Origin: Methanosarcina sp. 2.H.T.1A.6
GTDB taxonomy: Archaea > Halobacteriota > Methanosarcinia > Methanosarcinales > Methanosarcinaceae
Direction of reading: 5' to 3'
Assembly: GCF_000979455.1 (NCBI RefSeq)
Contig: NZ_JJOY01000030.1
Coordinates: 124,001-188,000, forward strand
DNA length: 64,000 nucleotides
A model generated the notes under the pieces. That model saw only the letters and a program-made list of their open reading frames with translations, did no database searches and was not told the DNA's origin. Below, in pieces: positions 1 to 8,289 of the stretch (position 1 is its first letter; the number at the start of each line of letters is the position of its first letter). A program made the position numbers and the translations under genes.

Positions 1-2
1 GG

Positions 3-1628
3 GCTGTCCGCCTGGAAGCAACCGATGCATTGATGCGGATAGAGTCAGAAAAAGCTCTTGAAATCCTTGTTTCCGCACTTGGAGATAAAGATGATTTTGT
101 CCGTTTTGGGGCTATGGGAGCTCTGGGCAGGGCAAACCCTCAAAAAGCGGCAGCCTCTCTCATAAAAGCATTTAAGGAAGAGAATAAACTTGTTCAGCTG
201 GGAGCTGCCGAGGCCCTGGGTCAGATGAGATCAGAAAAAGCTGTCGAACCGTTCATGGATGCCCTGCAGGATGAGGACGAATTTGTACGATGGATAGCGA
301 TAAAGGCACTTGGAAAAATAAAATCGGATAAAACCCCTGATACCTTTACCTGTACACTTGGCGATAAAAGCCATTTCGTCCGAAGAGAAGCAGCAAAGGC
401 GCTCGGGATGTTAGGTTCGGGGAAAACACTTGATCTCCTCGTTTCCGCGCTTTCGGATGAGAACGAATTCGTAAGAAAGGCAGCTACTGAAGCCCTCGGA
501 GAGAGAGGACCCGAAATTGCAGGCTCAAATACAGCTGTTGGTGCACTTGTAAAGAGGCTCGGGGATGAAAGCCATTTAGTCAGGTTGGAAGCGGCAAAGG
601 CACTCGGAATGGCAAGGTCCAGGGAAGCTGTTACCCCTCTTCTTCTGGTACTGGGGGATGAAAACCGGTTTGTCCGAAAAGAAGCAGCAAAAGCACTCGG
701 GCAGCTGGAACCCGAAAAAGTCCTTGAACTGCTTATTCATGCGCTTGAGTCAGGTAACCATTTTATGAGGCAGGGGGCAGTACGAGCCCTGAGGCAGATG
801 AGTTCTGATGAGACCCGGAACCAGATATCGGATAAAGTCTTCGACATTCTTGATAATGCCTTTCAGGATGAAGATAAGCTTGTACGGAGGGAAGCAGCCA
901 GAGCTCTGGAAAATATATCCAGAAACAGGCCTGAAAGAGCCTTTCAATCCCTGATTAATGCGCTTGACGATGAAGACGAAGAGGTCAGGAGGCTGCTGGC
1001 CGGGGTACTGGGGTGCCTGGGTTCTGAGACAGCTGTTCCCAAGTTGATCAGGGCTCTCAAGTCCGAAGATGAAACTGTGCGGCGGTTTGCAGCTGAAGCC
1101 CTTGGGCAAATAAGATCCAAAAAAGTCCTTAAGCCCCTGATAGATACCATGTTTTTCGATGCATCTGGAGTTGTGAAAGGAGAAGCAGCCAGAGCTCTTG
1201 GAAAAGTAAAATCCAGAAAAGCCGTAGAACCTCTTATTGACGCCCTCCTTGATGAAAACAATGAAGGCAGATGGGGAGCTGCCGAAGCCCTAGGCAGGAT
1301 TAAAGCTGAAACTGCAGTTGGACCCCTTATTCTCGCTCTTGCCGATAGAGACGACTTTACACGGTTTGCTGCAGCAAAAGCTCTTGGCAGAATAAAACCC
1401 AAAAAAGCTATCGAACCTTTGATTAACGCACTCTATGACCGGAACCGCTTTGTAAAAGCAGAAGCTACCGGAGCCCTCATGAAAATCTGTACGAAAGAAG
1501 ATAAAGATCGGATGCAGGTATTACTTGCTTCAGAAAATGAGCTTGCGGCAAATCTCGCGTTCGAAATCCTGGAAGAAATTGAAATGCAGGAAGTATCGAA
1601 AACCCGGCTGTTTCCGGATTTGCAGTAA
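3..1628 (+). CDS. HEAT-repeat (PBS-lyase type) protein, 5' end outside the window
   Basis: The reading frame is open from the first bases of the window. The codons before the first possible start (TTG at 30) already read as HEAT repeat (AVRLEATDAL), so the gene is 5'-truncated by the window edge. The visible 540 or so residues are almost entirely ~31-residue helical repeats of the type 'D..VR..A..ALG....KA...L..AL', characteristic of PBS-lyase/HEAT-like repeats. I see no catalytic domain. Such solenoids act as protein-protein interaction scaffolds, and the partner cannot be told from the sequence. It is followed by 111 bp of AT-rich sequence and then the methyltransferase on the same strand. 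The family is certain; the function is unknown. Confidence 0.9.
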   Translation, partial: AVRLEATDALMRIESEKALEILVSALGDKDDFVRFGAMGALGRANPQKAAASLIKAFKEENKLVQLGAAEALGQMRSEKAVEPFMDALQDEDEFVRWIAIKALGKIKSDKTPDTFTCTLGDKSHFVRREAAKALGMLGSGKTLDLLVSALSDENEFVRKAATEALGERGPEIAGSNTAVGALVKRLGDESHLVRLEAAKALGMARSREAVTPLLLVLGDENRFVRKEAAKALGQLEPEKVLELLIHALESGNHFMRQGAVRALRQMSSDETRNQISDKVFDILDNAFQDEDKLVRREAARALENISRNRPERAFQSLINALDDEDEEVRRLLAGVLGCLGSETAVPKLIRALKSEDETVRRFAAEALGQIRSKKVLKPLIDTMFFDASGVVKGEAARALGKVKSRKAVEPLIDALLDENNEGRWGAAEALGRIKAETAVGPLILALADRDDFTRFAAAKALGRIKPKKAIEPLINALYDRNRFVKAEATGALMKICTKEDKDRMQVLLASENELAANLAFEILEEIEMQEVSKTRLFPDLQ

Positions 1629-1739
1629 ATACAGAAAAAGGAAAGATTTGAATGAGGCGATAAAAGCGATAATAGTGATTTAAAAAATTTAAAAAATCGG
1701 TTTAAAAAATATCATTTTCAAAACATCGGAGCCAGAAAA

Positions 1740-2780
1740 ATGGAAAGAAATCTCAGGAAAAATTTTCTTAACGCCCTTCACGGAAATCCCGTTGACATGA
1801 CCCCTGCCCTTTCTGTCACCCAGACCGGAACAGTTGAACTTATGGACCTTACCGGCGCCGCCTGGCCAGCCGCCCATTCCGACCCGGAAAAGATGACAGC
1901 CCTTGCTCTTGCAGGCCACGAAATTGCGGGCCTTGAAGCCGTCCGCTACCCCTACTGTCTTACCGTGCTTGCCGAAACCATGGGCTGCAATGTGCGGATG
2001 GGTACAAAAGATATCCAGCCCTCGGTCCTGTCCCATCCCTTTTCCGAAGGTCCGGATAAACTGAAAGTCCCTGAAGCCCTGCTCGAAAAAGGAAGAATCC
2101 CCACCATCCTCAAAGCAACGGAAATCCTTGCAACCCGGACCGGAGGAGAAAACGGGAAGGAAGAAGTCCCTCTCATCGCAGGCATGGAAGGCCCCCTTAC
2201 TATTTTTACCCACCTTGCGGAAGTTAAAAACTACCTGATCTGGACCATCAGAAAACCCGAATACGTCAATGCCTTCATGGAAACCTGCACAGAAATCTGC
2301 ATAGAATACGCAAACGCCCTCTTTGACCACGGCGCAGATGCCCTCTGCATGCCCGACGGCGGGATAGTCGGTTCAAGGATGATGCCCCCCTCGGTCCTTG
2401 AAGATTCGGTCAAACCCTTCTACAAACGCCTCTGCAAAAAAGTAAAAGGCCCCGTAATCCTGCACATCTGCGGCGATGTAGGAGATTCCCTGAAAACCCT
2501 TTCTGAATGCGGCTTTGAAGCTATCAGCATCGAAGAAAAAGCCAGCATAAAAGCTGCAAAAGAAGCCATTGGCGGCAGGGCAAGGTTAATCGGAAACGTC
2601 TCCCCCTCAAGGACCATGCTTTTCGGGACACCTGCTGACGTGAAGGCAGAAGCAAAACAATGTCTCTCAGCCGGTGTGGATATTCTTGCCCCGGGATGCG
2701 GGATTGCGCCGAGGACTCCGCTTGCAAATATAAGGGCGCTTGTGGAAGCCAGGGATGAATGGTATGAGGAAAAGGAATGA
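1740..2780 (+). CDS. methylcobamide:CoM methyltransferase-like protein (MtaA/MtbA, uroporphyrinogen decarboxylase fold)
   Basis: A 346-residue protein of the MtaA/MtbA/CmuA family, which moves a methyl group from a methylated corrinoid protein to coenzyme M in methylotrophic methanogenesis. The zinc-ligand pattern of the family is present: His242 and Cys244 in 'LHICGD' and Cys320 in 'APGCGI'. Length fits MtaA/MtbA (about 340 residues). The start ATG at 1740 gives the expected N-terminus. No corrinoid protein or substrate-specific methyltransferase (mtaBC, mtbC, mttBC) lies beside it, so the substrate branch (methanol, methylamines or methyl sulfides) cannot be assigned from context, and a stand-alone paralogue is possible. 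It is cytoplasmic. Confidence 0.85.
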   Translation: MERNLRKNFLNALHGNPVDMTPALSVTQTGTVELMDLTGAAWPAAHSDPEKMTALALAGHEIAGLEAVRYPYCLTVLAETMGCNVRMGTKDIQPSVLSHPFSEGPDKLKVPEALLEKGRIPTILKATEILATRTGGENGKEEVPLIAGMEGPLTIFTHLAEVKNYLIWTIRKPEYVNAFMETCTEICIEYANALFDHGADALCMPDGGIVGSRMMPPSVLEDSVKPFYKRLCKKVKGPVILHICGDVGDSLKTLSECGFEAISIEEKASIKAAKEAIGGRARLIGNVSPSRTMLFGTPADVKAEAKQCLSAGVDILAPGCGIAPRTPLANIRALVEARDEWYEEKE

Positions 2781-2936
2781 AGAACAAAATGAGAGGGGCA
2801 AAAAAGAAGGGAGAAATAGTGTTCTGGGATCAGAGAGACTAACTTTATAGGATCTCTAACCATAAAACGGTATTCGCTATACAAAACCGCTTTTGTCACG
2901 CTCGACGAAGGAGAGCGGCCCTTTTCGCGAAAAAAC

Positions 2937-3002
2937 AGAAGAAGCAATTTCACGATCCACAAATCCGGCAAGGCTCCCGTTCTCAATGCCGCATTCCCCA
3001 AA
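2937..3002 (-). pseudogene. scrap of the toxin-locus pre-toxin module
   Basis: On the minus strand this 66-bp stretch reads as 22 codons beginning FGECGIENGSLAG and ending DREIASS. It closely matches the stub in front of the orphan toxin (FGECGIEGGSLAG...DSEIASS, near 6.8 kb), and the DNA is also near-identical. Homology stops abruptly on both sides. It is a remnant of another copy of the toxin gene, not an expressed gene. The rest of the 650-bp gap 2781-3435 holds only this scrap and the cupin tail. Confidence 0.8.
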
Positions 3003-3264
3003 TTAAAAGAAAAACAGAGTGCAACTATCGAAAGCCTATCAGCACTTAACATTCCAAGTGCGGAACTTTTTTCAAATCCATCGAGAAAAAGGTGTTGATC
3101 TGAATTCAGAGTCTCTAATTCTATTTTAATTGGGACACAAGAAGCTAAGTCTTTTATTTCTATTTTGAGAAGGCCGCCCGAATGCGGGCGGTGAGAAGGC
3201 CGGTACCTGAAAGCAGTTTGAAATAAAGGGAACACCGGCATCAAAAGGAAATCCAAAAGTGCTA

Positions 3265-3336
3265 TTACGCCATCAGTTCCGTATCCTCGTGCGAATACGC
3301 CGGCGCACAGCAGCAGAGAATTTTCAGCTCCTTTTC
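3265..3336 (-). pseudogene. broken 3' tail of a cupin gene
   Basis: The minus strand encodes 'KILCCCAPAYSHEDTELM' followed by Ala and a stop, nearly identical to the C-terminus of the intact cupin at 12261-12626. Homology begins at the DNA corresponding to 'KELK' and includes a short part of the 3' flank (the 'tacctgaaagca' string at both sites). The remainder of the cupin gene is absent. Together with the pre-toxin scrap 260 bp away it keeps the order cupin then toxin seen at 12.6-8.3 kb, which points to a largely deleted second copy of that region. Confidence 0.8.
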
Positions 3337-3435
3337 GGAGAGAAAAAGGTCCTGAGCCTTTTCCCTGGAGAAATCCCCTTCCTTGGCTCCGAAGGCAGCA
3401 GGAAGGGGTGTTTCACTTTCATTCACCACATTAAA

Positions 3436-4836
3436 TTAATGGTACACCGCCGTCCCGTTTTCTGTCTTATTATCCCATGTGTACGATGGGTGAGTCACCC
3501 CATTCACCGTAAAGGTGAACGTTAATGTATTTCCTTTGAATTCTTTCTCATCTGATTTAACCGTCACTTTCCCTGTTTCACCAGTCACTGCAGAATCCGT
3601 ATCACTGGTTGAACCGCTCCAGGAGCCTGAAACCGTGGCACCTTCGACCGGATTATTGTTGTCAAGGATTGTCACAACAGCGGTTGCAACGTAAGTATTT
3701 CCCTGAATTTTGCTTGTTGTAACATTCACATTCTCAATGTGGATAAGATTTCCCTGAGGAGCCTCAGGAGACAAAGATTTTTCGCCGCCGCTGGGAATAT
3801 ATACCGCAATATAGTCAATATTCAGGAAATGCATACCGCTTTTTCCATGGTTTGCCTTTGCAAGTATAGAGACGTTGAGGTTTTCAAGGTCCTCGGCATT
3901 TGTGATGTGGGGCAGATCTACTATTTCAGAACCCCATCGAGGGTTATGTTTTCCGGAATGGTATTCCGGCATACTATATTCTTCGAATCTCCCTTCCGTT
4001 TGATCCCATACCCGTAGCTTAACCCATTTAAATGATCCATCATGCCCATTATAAACAACTTTGATCTTTGCGCCGGAAATGTTGAGATTTTCATAATCCG
4101 AAAAAGTGACCCCGAAAGACTTGAGCACTGATTCATTCAACCCGAACTCGAAATACTCATACATTGAAGCTTCTTCATTCGGATAATAAGTTGTAAATCC
4201 GCCTCTGATTTTTTGGACGTCATCGAGGCATGCGGATCCTTCAATACCTTTTTGGGACCTGGAATTGTCGAGTGCAAGAAGCTGGGGCGGGATCCATATG
4301 TATCCGTCGTCAGGAATTTTATCTACCGGGATGCGGTCATTAGGACTCTGAATATCATCATCAAGATAAATAGAAGGAATTAAAGAACTCTGTATCACTT
4401 TTTTAGAAGGGGTGTGTATAAGGAGTACAACTAAGTCCTCATCACAGTTTTCGAGATCGAGGCCACACACTTCTGACACATTAAGAGAAATGTATTCACT
4501 CAAGTCCCAATACCCATTATCCCCACATTCTTCAATAAGCTGGCCGGATAGCTCTTCCCCGTTTATGATATACTCTGTGCTGCCTGAATGCAGAACAAGT
4601 TTAAGGTCTCGGAGGGGGACCGATTCGCCTCCGTTATTACAGATAACTATTGTGTCGTTAAACGGATCGAATTGTTCATAAATGTCAATATGTGGGACGT
4701 CTGAAGGTTTTGGTTCAGACAACACAAAAATACCAATTGACGTCATCATTATAACAACGATGAGAGTCATAAGCACCTGGCCGAAGACTTCTGAAACCCC
4801 GCAATCATTAAGTATAAACTTTTTTGAACACACCAT
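3436..4836 (-). CDS. archaeal type IV pilin-like surface protein with C-terminal Ig-like domain
   Basis: About 466 residues. The N-terminus resembles archaeal pilin N-domains: a short charged leader, then 'CGVSEVFGQVLMTLIVVIMM', a hydrophobic segment that would be processed by a prepilin peptidase and sit in the membrane or a pilus-like core. The middle is acidic and beta-rich. The last ~90 residues form an Ig/Big-like domain ('TYVATAVVTILDNNNPVEGA'). The frame opens at a GTG (4845), but ATG 4836 is preceded by AGGTG at good spacing, so I use 4836. It is exported to the cell surface. It sits between scraps of the toxin locus, but I see no evidence that it is part of that system. Confidence 0.75.
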   Translation of the reverse strand: MVCSKKFILNDCGVSEVFGQVLMTLIVVIMMTSIGIFVLSEPKPSDVPHIDIYEQFDPFNDTIVICNNGGESVPLRDLKLVLHSGSTEYIINGEELSGQLIEECGDNGYWDLSEYISLNVSEVCGLDLENCDEDLVVLLIHTPSKKVIQSSLIPSIYLDDDIQSPNDRIPVDKIPDDGYIWIPPQLLALDNSRSQKGIEGSACLDDVQKIRGGFTTYYPNEEASMYEYFEFGLNESVLKSFGVTFSDYENLNISGAKIKVVYNGHDGSFKWVKLRVWDQTEGRFEEYSMPEYHSGKHNPRWGSEIVDLPHITNAEDLENLNVSILAKANHGKSGMHFLNIDYIAVYIPSGGEKSLSPEAPQGNLIHIENVNVTTSKIQGNTYVATAVVTILDNNNPVEGATVSGSWSGSTSDTDSAVTGETGKVTVKSDEKEFKGNTLTFTFTVNGVTHPSYTWDNKTENGTAVYH

Positions 4837-5212
4837 GGCAAACACCTGTTAGTTAGAAAAAGCTTACTTAGCATGTTTTTAAGATTATTGAAAACCGAAG
4901 AATTATGCTGGTATAAATATGGATGCACATGTACATAAACAATTTGTTAACAATGTTGAATCAAGTGACTGGAGACTGTTTGCAGTGTTCAGACCAATGA
5001 TAACGTTCGTTTCTTTCGAGGAGTCGGGATAGCCGGGGCCACAAAATAAGATGAGTTTTTGCCCATATTATTGAAAGATTATTTTTTAAGAACCGGACAG
5101 AAAAAAGTAACAAAAAAGTACTGGATATGGGTATAAAACCATCATTCTTTGATTCTAAGACCATTTTTCTCTCTTATAATATGCAGTCATCCCCATTAAT
5201 TTTCAATTCATT

Positions 5213-5311
5213 CCCCCTCTTCACCCCGTCCCCTATACCTAACAATGCACCTGCCGCATTCAGGGCTGCACCAAGCTCGTCACCATTGATGAGAACCTGT
5301 ACTACATCCCA
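5213..5311 (-). pseudogene. second scrap of the pre-toxin module
   Basis: Minus-strand codons read 'VLINGDELGAALNAAGAL' and continue LGIGDGVK. This closely matches residues near the start of the orphan toxin ORF (ALINGDELGAALNAVGAL, SGIGDGVK). The match ends abruptly on both sides, and nothing resembling a toxin domain follows. It lies 70 bp beyond the stop of the second immunity candidate, where a third cassette would be expected. The rest of 4837-5381 holds nothing I can identify. Confidence 0.8.
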
Positions 5312-5381
5312 TAGCGTACTTTTAATAAAATTATATACACCGGGTAAGGATAGACAGAATATTTTCTGTAACCCACAATCA

Positions 5382-6032
5382 TCAATTTATATGCAGCCAC
5401 CAATATTTGGCAGGGGCAAATGGTTCATAAGAAGGGTATTCGTCAAGACCCATACATTTTAAAATGTCATCAAGGTCCTTTTTGAAAATATTATCCATTT
5501 CTTGGACTTTGTTCTTTAATCCTTCAATGTTGAGTTTTCCATCCAAATATTCAAATAATATTTCTATATACGTTCTAACGCTAATTAGTATGTCAAATTC
5601 ATACTCATCAGCAAAAAATAGTCCTTTATTCCTATTGAGAAAATATTCTTTATATAATGGATCGAGTTCTTCGTTTGCCCTAAAAATATCTTTATATTTT
5701 TGAAAATCCGAGAAATATTCTTCGTACGTACCAATTAAGCCCTTTAAATCATTGTAAAGAGGATTTAAAAAATCCTCTTTATAGTCTTTCTCATAAGCCT
5801 TAAACTCTTCATCTATTTTTGATACTTCTCTCTCAAATTGGCTTGTGTTACATCCTATTTTCCCAAGAGAATCTAATATCCAGAATATTCCTTTTCTATT
5901 GTATAATGGAAAAAATGGAGTTTTAACTCCATAGGGTCCCACTTTTTTTGGATCTGTTTTCATTTCATTTATAGAATCCCGATAATACTCTAGATATCGT
6001 CTAAGCGCATCTAAGAGATACTTTTTGTCCAT
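5382..6032 (-). CDS. candidate immunity protein for the orphan toxin cassette
   Basis: A 216-residue, highly charged, probably all-helical protein (starts MDKKYLLDALRRYLEYYRDS) with no signal peptide or membrane segment, so cytoplasmic. I do not recognise the family. It begins 10 bp after the stop of the orphan toxin ORF, with GGTGA a few bases ahead of the ATG, so the two are probably translated together. A small cytoplasmic protein placed directly behind a toxin domain is the usual position of an immunity gene in polymorphic-toxin loci. The immunity role is inferred from position only. Its AT-rich codon use differs from the pre-toxin part upstream, as expected of an exchangeable cassette. 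Confidence 0.6.
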   Translation of the reverse strand: MDKKYLLDALRRYLEYYRDSINEMKTDPKKVGPYGVKTPFFPLYNRKGIFWILDSLGKIGCNTSQFEREVSKIDEEFKAYEKDYKEDFLNPLYNDLKGLIGTYEEYFSDFQKYKDIFRANEELDPLYKEYFLNRNKGLFFADEYEFDILISVRTYIEILFEYLDGKLNIEGLKNKVQEMDNIFKKDLDDILKCMGLDEYPSYEPFAPAKYWWLHIN

Positions 6033-6042
6033 TTATTCACCT

Positions 6043-6759
6043 TCATATAAGCCGAATAAATCTGTTTGGATTGTTATCTATTTCCTTGGCAGCTCTTATA
6101 AACAGGGTTGCAATCTGGCCGTCTTTATTTCCTGCTACGAATTTTCCCGTGGAACGTTCGTACACCCCTAATGTGCCATGCAAAGTATCATAGTATTTTT
6201 CCACACCGACTTGTTCATTGATCAGTGCCACCGCCATATCAACATACTGTTGTTTCCCAACTAGATCAGACGGATTTCCGCTTAAACTGAGTTTTTGCCC
6301 ATGTTTTGCAAAATGATAATCCAGATTCGCAGCTGATCCTATATTTCCAGGCGACCAAACACCTGTATACACTTTTTCCAGTAAAGTTTTGACTTTATTC
6401 AGGTCCACGTCTTTATCGAAAAGTTTTATGAGCGTATCGACTGAAACGCTGTGAGCAGTATGCAAAGCAGAAGCTGCATCATCACACAGGGAATCCATTA
6501 CTTTTAATGCAGTATATGGTGGGAGATCATCAAGAACTTTGCTCAGTACTTTACAGACCTCAAAGATTTTTGTGGGATATTTAGAAACGAAGAGACTGAT
6601 GGCTGCACCTGTTTTCACCCCGTCCCCTATACCTGACAATGCACCTACCGCATTCAGGGCAGCTCCTAATTCGTCACCGTTTATGAGAGCCTGAACTGCA
6701 TCCCTTGCATCAGCTACAGCCCCGGCAACCGGGACCAGTGAAAAGCCGATCCAGCCCAC
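6043..6759 (-). CDS. orphan toxin cassette: pre-toxin helices plus C-terminal RNase-like toxin domain
   Basis: The 238-residue ORF from GTG 6759 begins inside a region homologous to residues ~870-940 of the large surface protein at 8290-11883 (GWIGFSLVPVAGAVADARDA, then DELGAALNAVGALSGIGDG). The last ~90 residues differ completely from that protein. They contain 'LDYHFAKHGQKL', then 'YERSTGKFVAGNKDGQIATL', a pattern (HF.KHG ... Y...TG.F...DG.I.T) I associate with BECR-fold RNase toxins of bacterial polymorphic systems. The fold assignment is inference. There is no signal peptide and no convincing start; upstream codons remain in frame (next entry). It is best read as a silent, headless C-terminal cassette that could be joined to the big gene by recombination. 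Confidence 0.7.
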   Translation of the reverse strand: MGWIGFSLVPVAGAVADARDAVQALINGDELGAALNAVGALSGIGDGVKTGAAISLFVSKYPTKIFEVCKVLSKVLDDLPPYTALKVMDSLCDDAASALHTAHSVSVDTLIKLFDKDVDLNKVKTLLEKVYTGVWSPGNIGSAANLDYHFAKHGQKLSLSGNPSDLVGKQQYVDMAVALINEQVGVEKYYDTLHGTLGVYERSTGKFVAGNKDGQIATLFIRAAKEIDNNPNRFIRLI

Positions 6760-7065
6760 AAGGTAATAAGGAGAAGAAGCAATCTCACTATCAACAAACC
6801 CGGCAAGGCTCCCGCCTTCAATGCCGCATTCCCCGAAGACTGCGCCAAGAACGATTGCACGACCTATCTCAAGGGTGCTGGATTCAGGGTCTATGCTGGT
6901 TGGGGAGAGAGGGTACTCGTCGTCAAAGTCAGTTATATTGTCCTTGTCTGTATCTGGAGAGAGGGGATTCGTGCCAAGTTCAAATTCTTCGAAATCGTCA
7001 AAGGCATCGATGAGAAATGGATAAAAAAATATTGCAGACTCGACCTCGATTGAAATCGAGTCTTT
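6760..7065 (-). pseudogene. in-frame 5' stub of the orphan toxin cassette (thrombospondin-3 repeat and linker)
   Basis: The frame of the orphan toxin stays open upstream to a TGA at 7066-7068, with no plausible start codon. It encodes 'EFELGTNPLSPDTDKDNITD', matching the last thrombospondin-3-type repeat of the large protein (FELEIGTEPTLKDTDFDGLGD), then 'AIVLGAVFGECG', matching 'REFVLGAVLGEFG'. This is the shared homology block that would let the cassette recombine with the full-length gene. Beyond 7066 the homology ends. Confidence 0.75.
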
Positions 7066-7125
7066 TCAAGTTTATATTTAGTTATTGGCCGTAAACTCAA
7101 TAGAGAGTTTCTTCCTTATTGGAGA

Positions 7126-8280
7126 TTATTCAATATCTGGAGAAAAATAGAAATACAGATTGTGTCCCGATTCTACTGCATCCTCTGCAACTCTTAGCAC
7201 TATCCTAGTCTTTTCTTTTACCCAGTCAGCTACATTATTCCTAGCAAGCAACCTTTCACATTCTTCAACAAGAGGTTCTGGTTCAAGGTAACTCTCAGAA
7301 AGGTAAGTTTCCATGAGTGAAGCAAGATTAGGATAGTCACCCAGTTTTCTGATTTCGTCACAATACTTTTCAAGCTCACTGTTGGTACCAAGGAAATCCT
7401 CAGAACCACCTTCTAAACTGGTAATTGCAATAATCCCCGGCTTTTCATCATCTAACAAGAATTCAACTTTTATCTCAGGAAGAGGCTTTTTCTCCTGCTG
7501 TTTTATTTCAGCAGGTACGCTTTTTGCCTCATAGACATCGGCGAATTTCTCTTTCAGGTGGAAATAGTAGAGATAAGCCTTAAGTTTATGTCTGTTCTCT
7601 CTGAGACTTTTAATAAATTCCTCGATACCTTTTTGTGCATTTTTAAGAGTCTCATCAGTCGGATTCAATTTATATTCGCAGAGTGGAACAACAGCTTTGG
7701 TAAGCGCATATTCCACAGTACGCCACATTTCCACTCCTGATTTTTTATATCTATTTAGGTAAGGAACAACCTGAACCAGCAGCTCATGTGCCTCTTCGTA
7801 TTTGCCAAGGTTTAGCAAGGAATAACCACGCCAGAGATGGGCAACAGCAATATCATCGAAATACCCTTCCTTCATCCAGAAATCAAAGTAATCTTCTGGA
7901 ACAACAAAATTCTCGGCTGCCCATCCAAAAAGCTTTTCAGCGGTAAGCGAATCTGAATTTGATAGGTTAAAGTATATTGCTTCATTCACAAAATAAGTAC
8001 TGTAATCATGTAAAAATCCAACATCAGCTACTTGTTCATCAGAAAGCTTACCATACCTGGAGGAGGGAGCATTGAAGGTTACGAAGTACTTAAAAAACCA
8101 TGAAGACTTCTGTTTATCTCCAAAATACCTGTATATTATTCCTAGATCTTTATAAGCATCCACCAGATCTAAAAAAAAATCAGTTGGGTATTTTTCTAAT
8201 ACCCCTTTTTCTTTCAAAAAATTTTCCCATTTTTCTTTTTTTTCTTCAAGAAAAATGGAGAACTTGTCTTTCTTAGCCAT
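7126..8280 (-). CDS. candidate immunity protein for the large VWA/nuclease toxin
   Basis: A 384-residue soluble protein of mostly helical, TPR-like character (for example 'LWRGYSLLNLGKYEEAHELL') followed by a more acidic C-terminal part. No signal peptide is present. The frame opens at ATG 8286, but GAGG, overlapping the stop codon of the toxin gene, is correctly spaced for ATG 8280 (MAKKDKFS), so I choose that start. The gene is almost fused to the toxin gene and probably translationally coupled. I do not recognise the family. Immunity is inferred from its position directly after the nuclease domain. Alternatively it is an unrelated TPR-type accessory protein. Confidence 0.6.
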   Translation of the reverse strand: MAKKDKFSIFLEEKKEKWENFLKEKGVLEKYPTDFFLDLVDAYKDLGIIYRYFGDKQKSSWFFKYFVTFNAPSSRYGKLSDEQVADVGFLHDYSTYFVNEAIYFNLSNSDSLTAEKLFGWAAENFVVPEDYFDFWMKEGYFDDIAVAHLWRGYSLLNLGKYEEAHELLVQVVPYLNRYKKSGVEMWRTVEYALTKAVVPLCEYKLNPTDETLKNAQKGIEEFIKSLRENRHKLKAYLYYFHLKEKFADVYEAKSVPAEIKQQEKKPLPEIKVEFLLDDEKPGIIAITSLEGGSEDFLGTNSELEKYCDEIRKLGDYPNLASLMETYLSESYLEPEPLVEECERLLARNNVADWVKEKTRIVLRVAEDAVESGHNLYFYFSPDIE

Positions 8281-8289
8281 ATTCATTCC

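Noticed and set aside
2420-3256. 278-aa minus strand ORF
   Set aside because: Its C-terminal half is antisense to the methyltransferase gene, and the rest runs through the pre-toxin scrap in another frame. It is a shadow frame.
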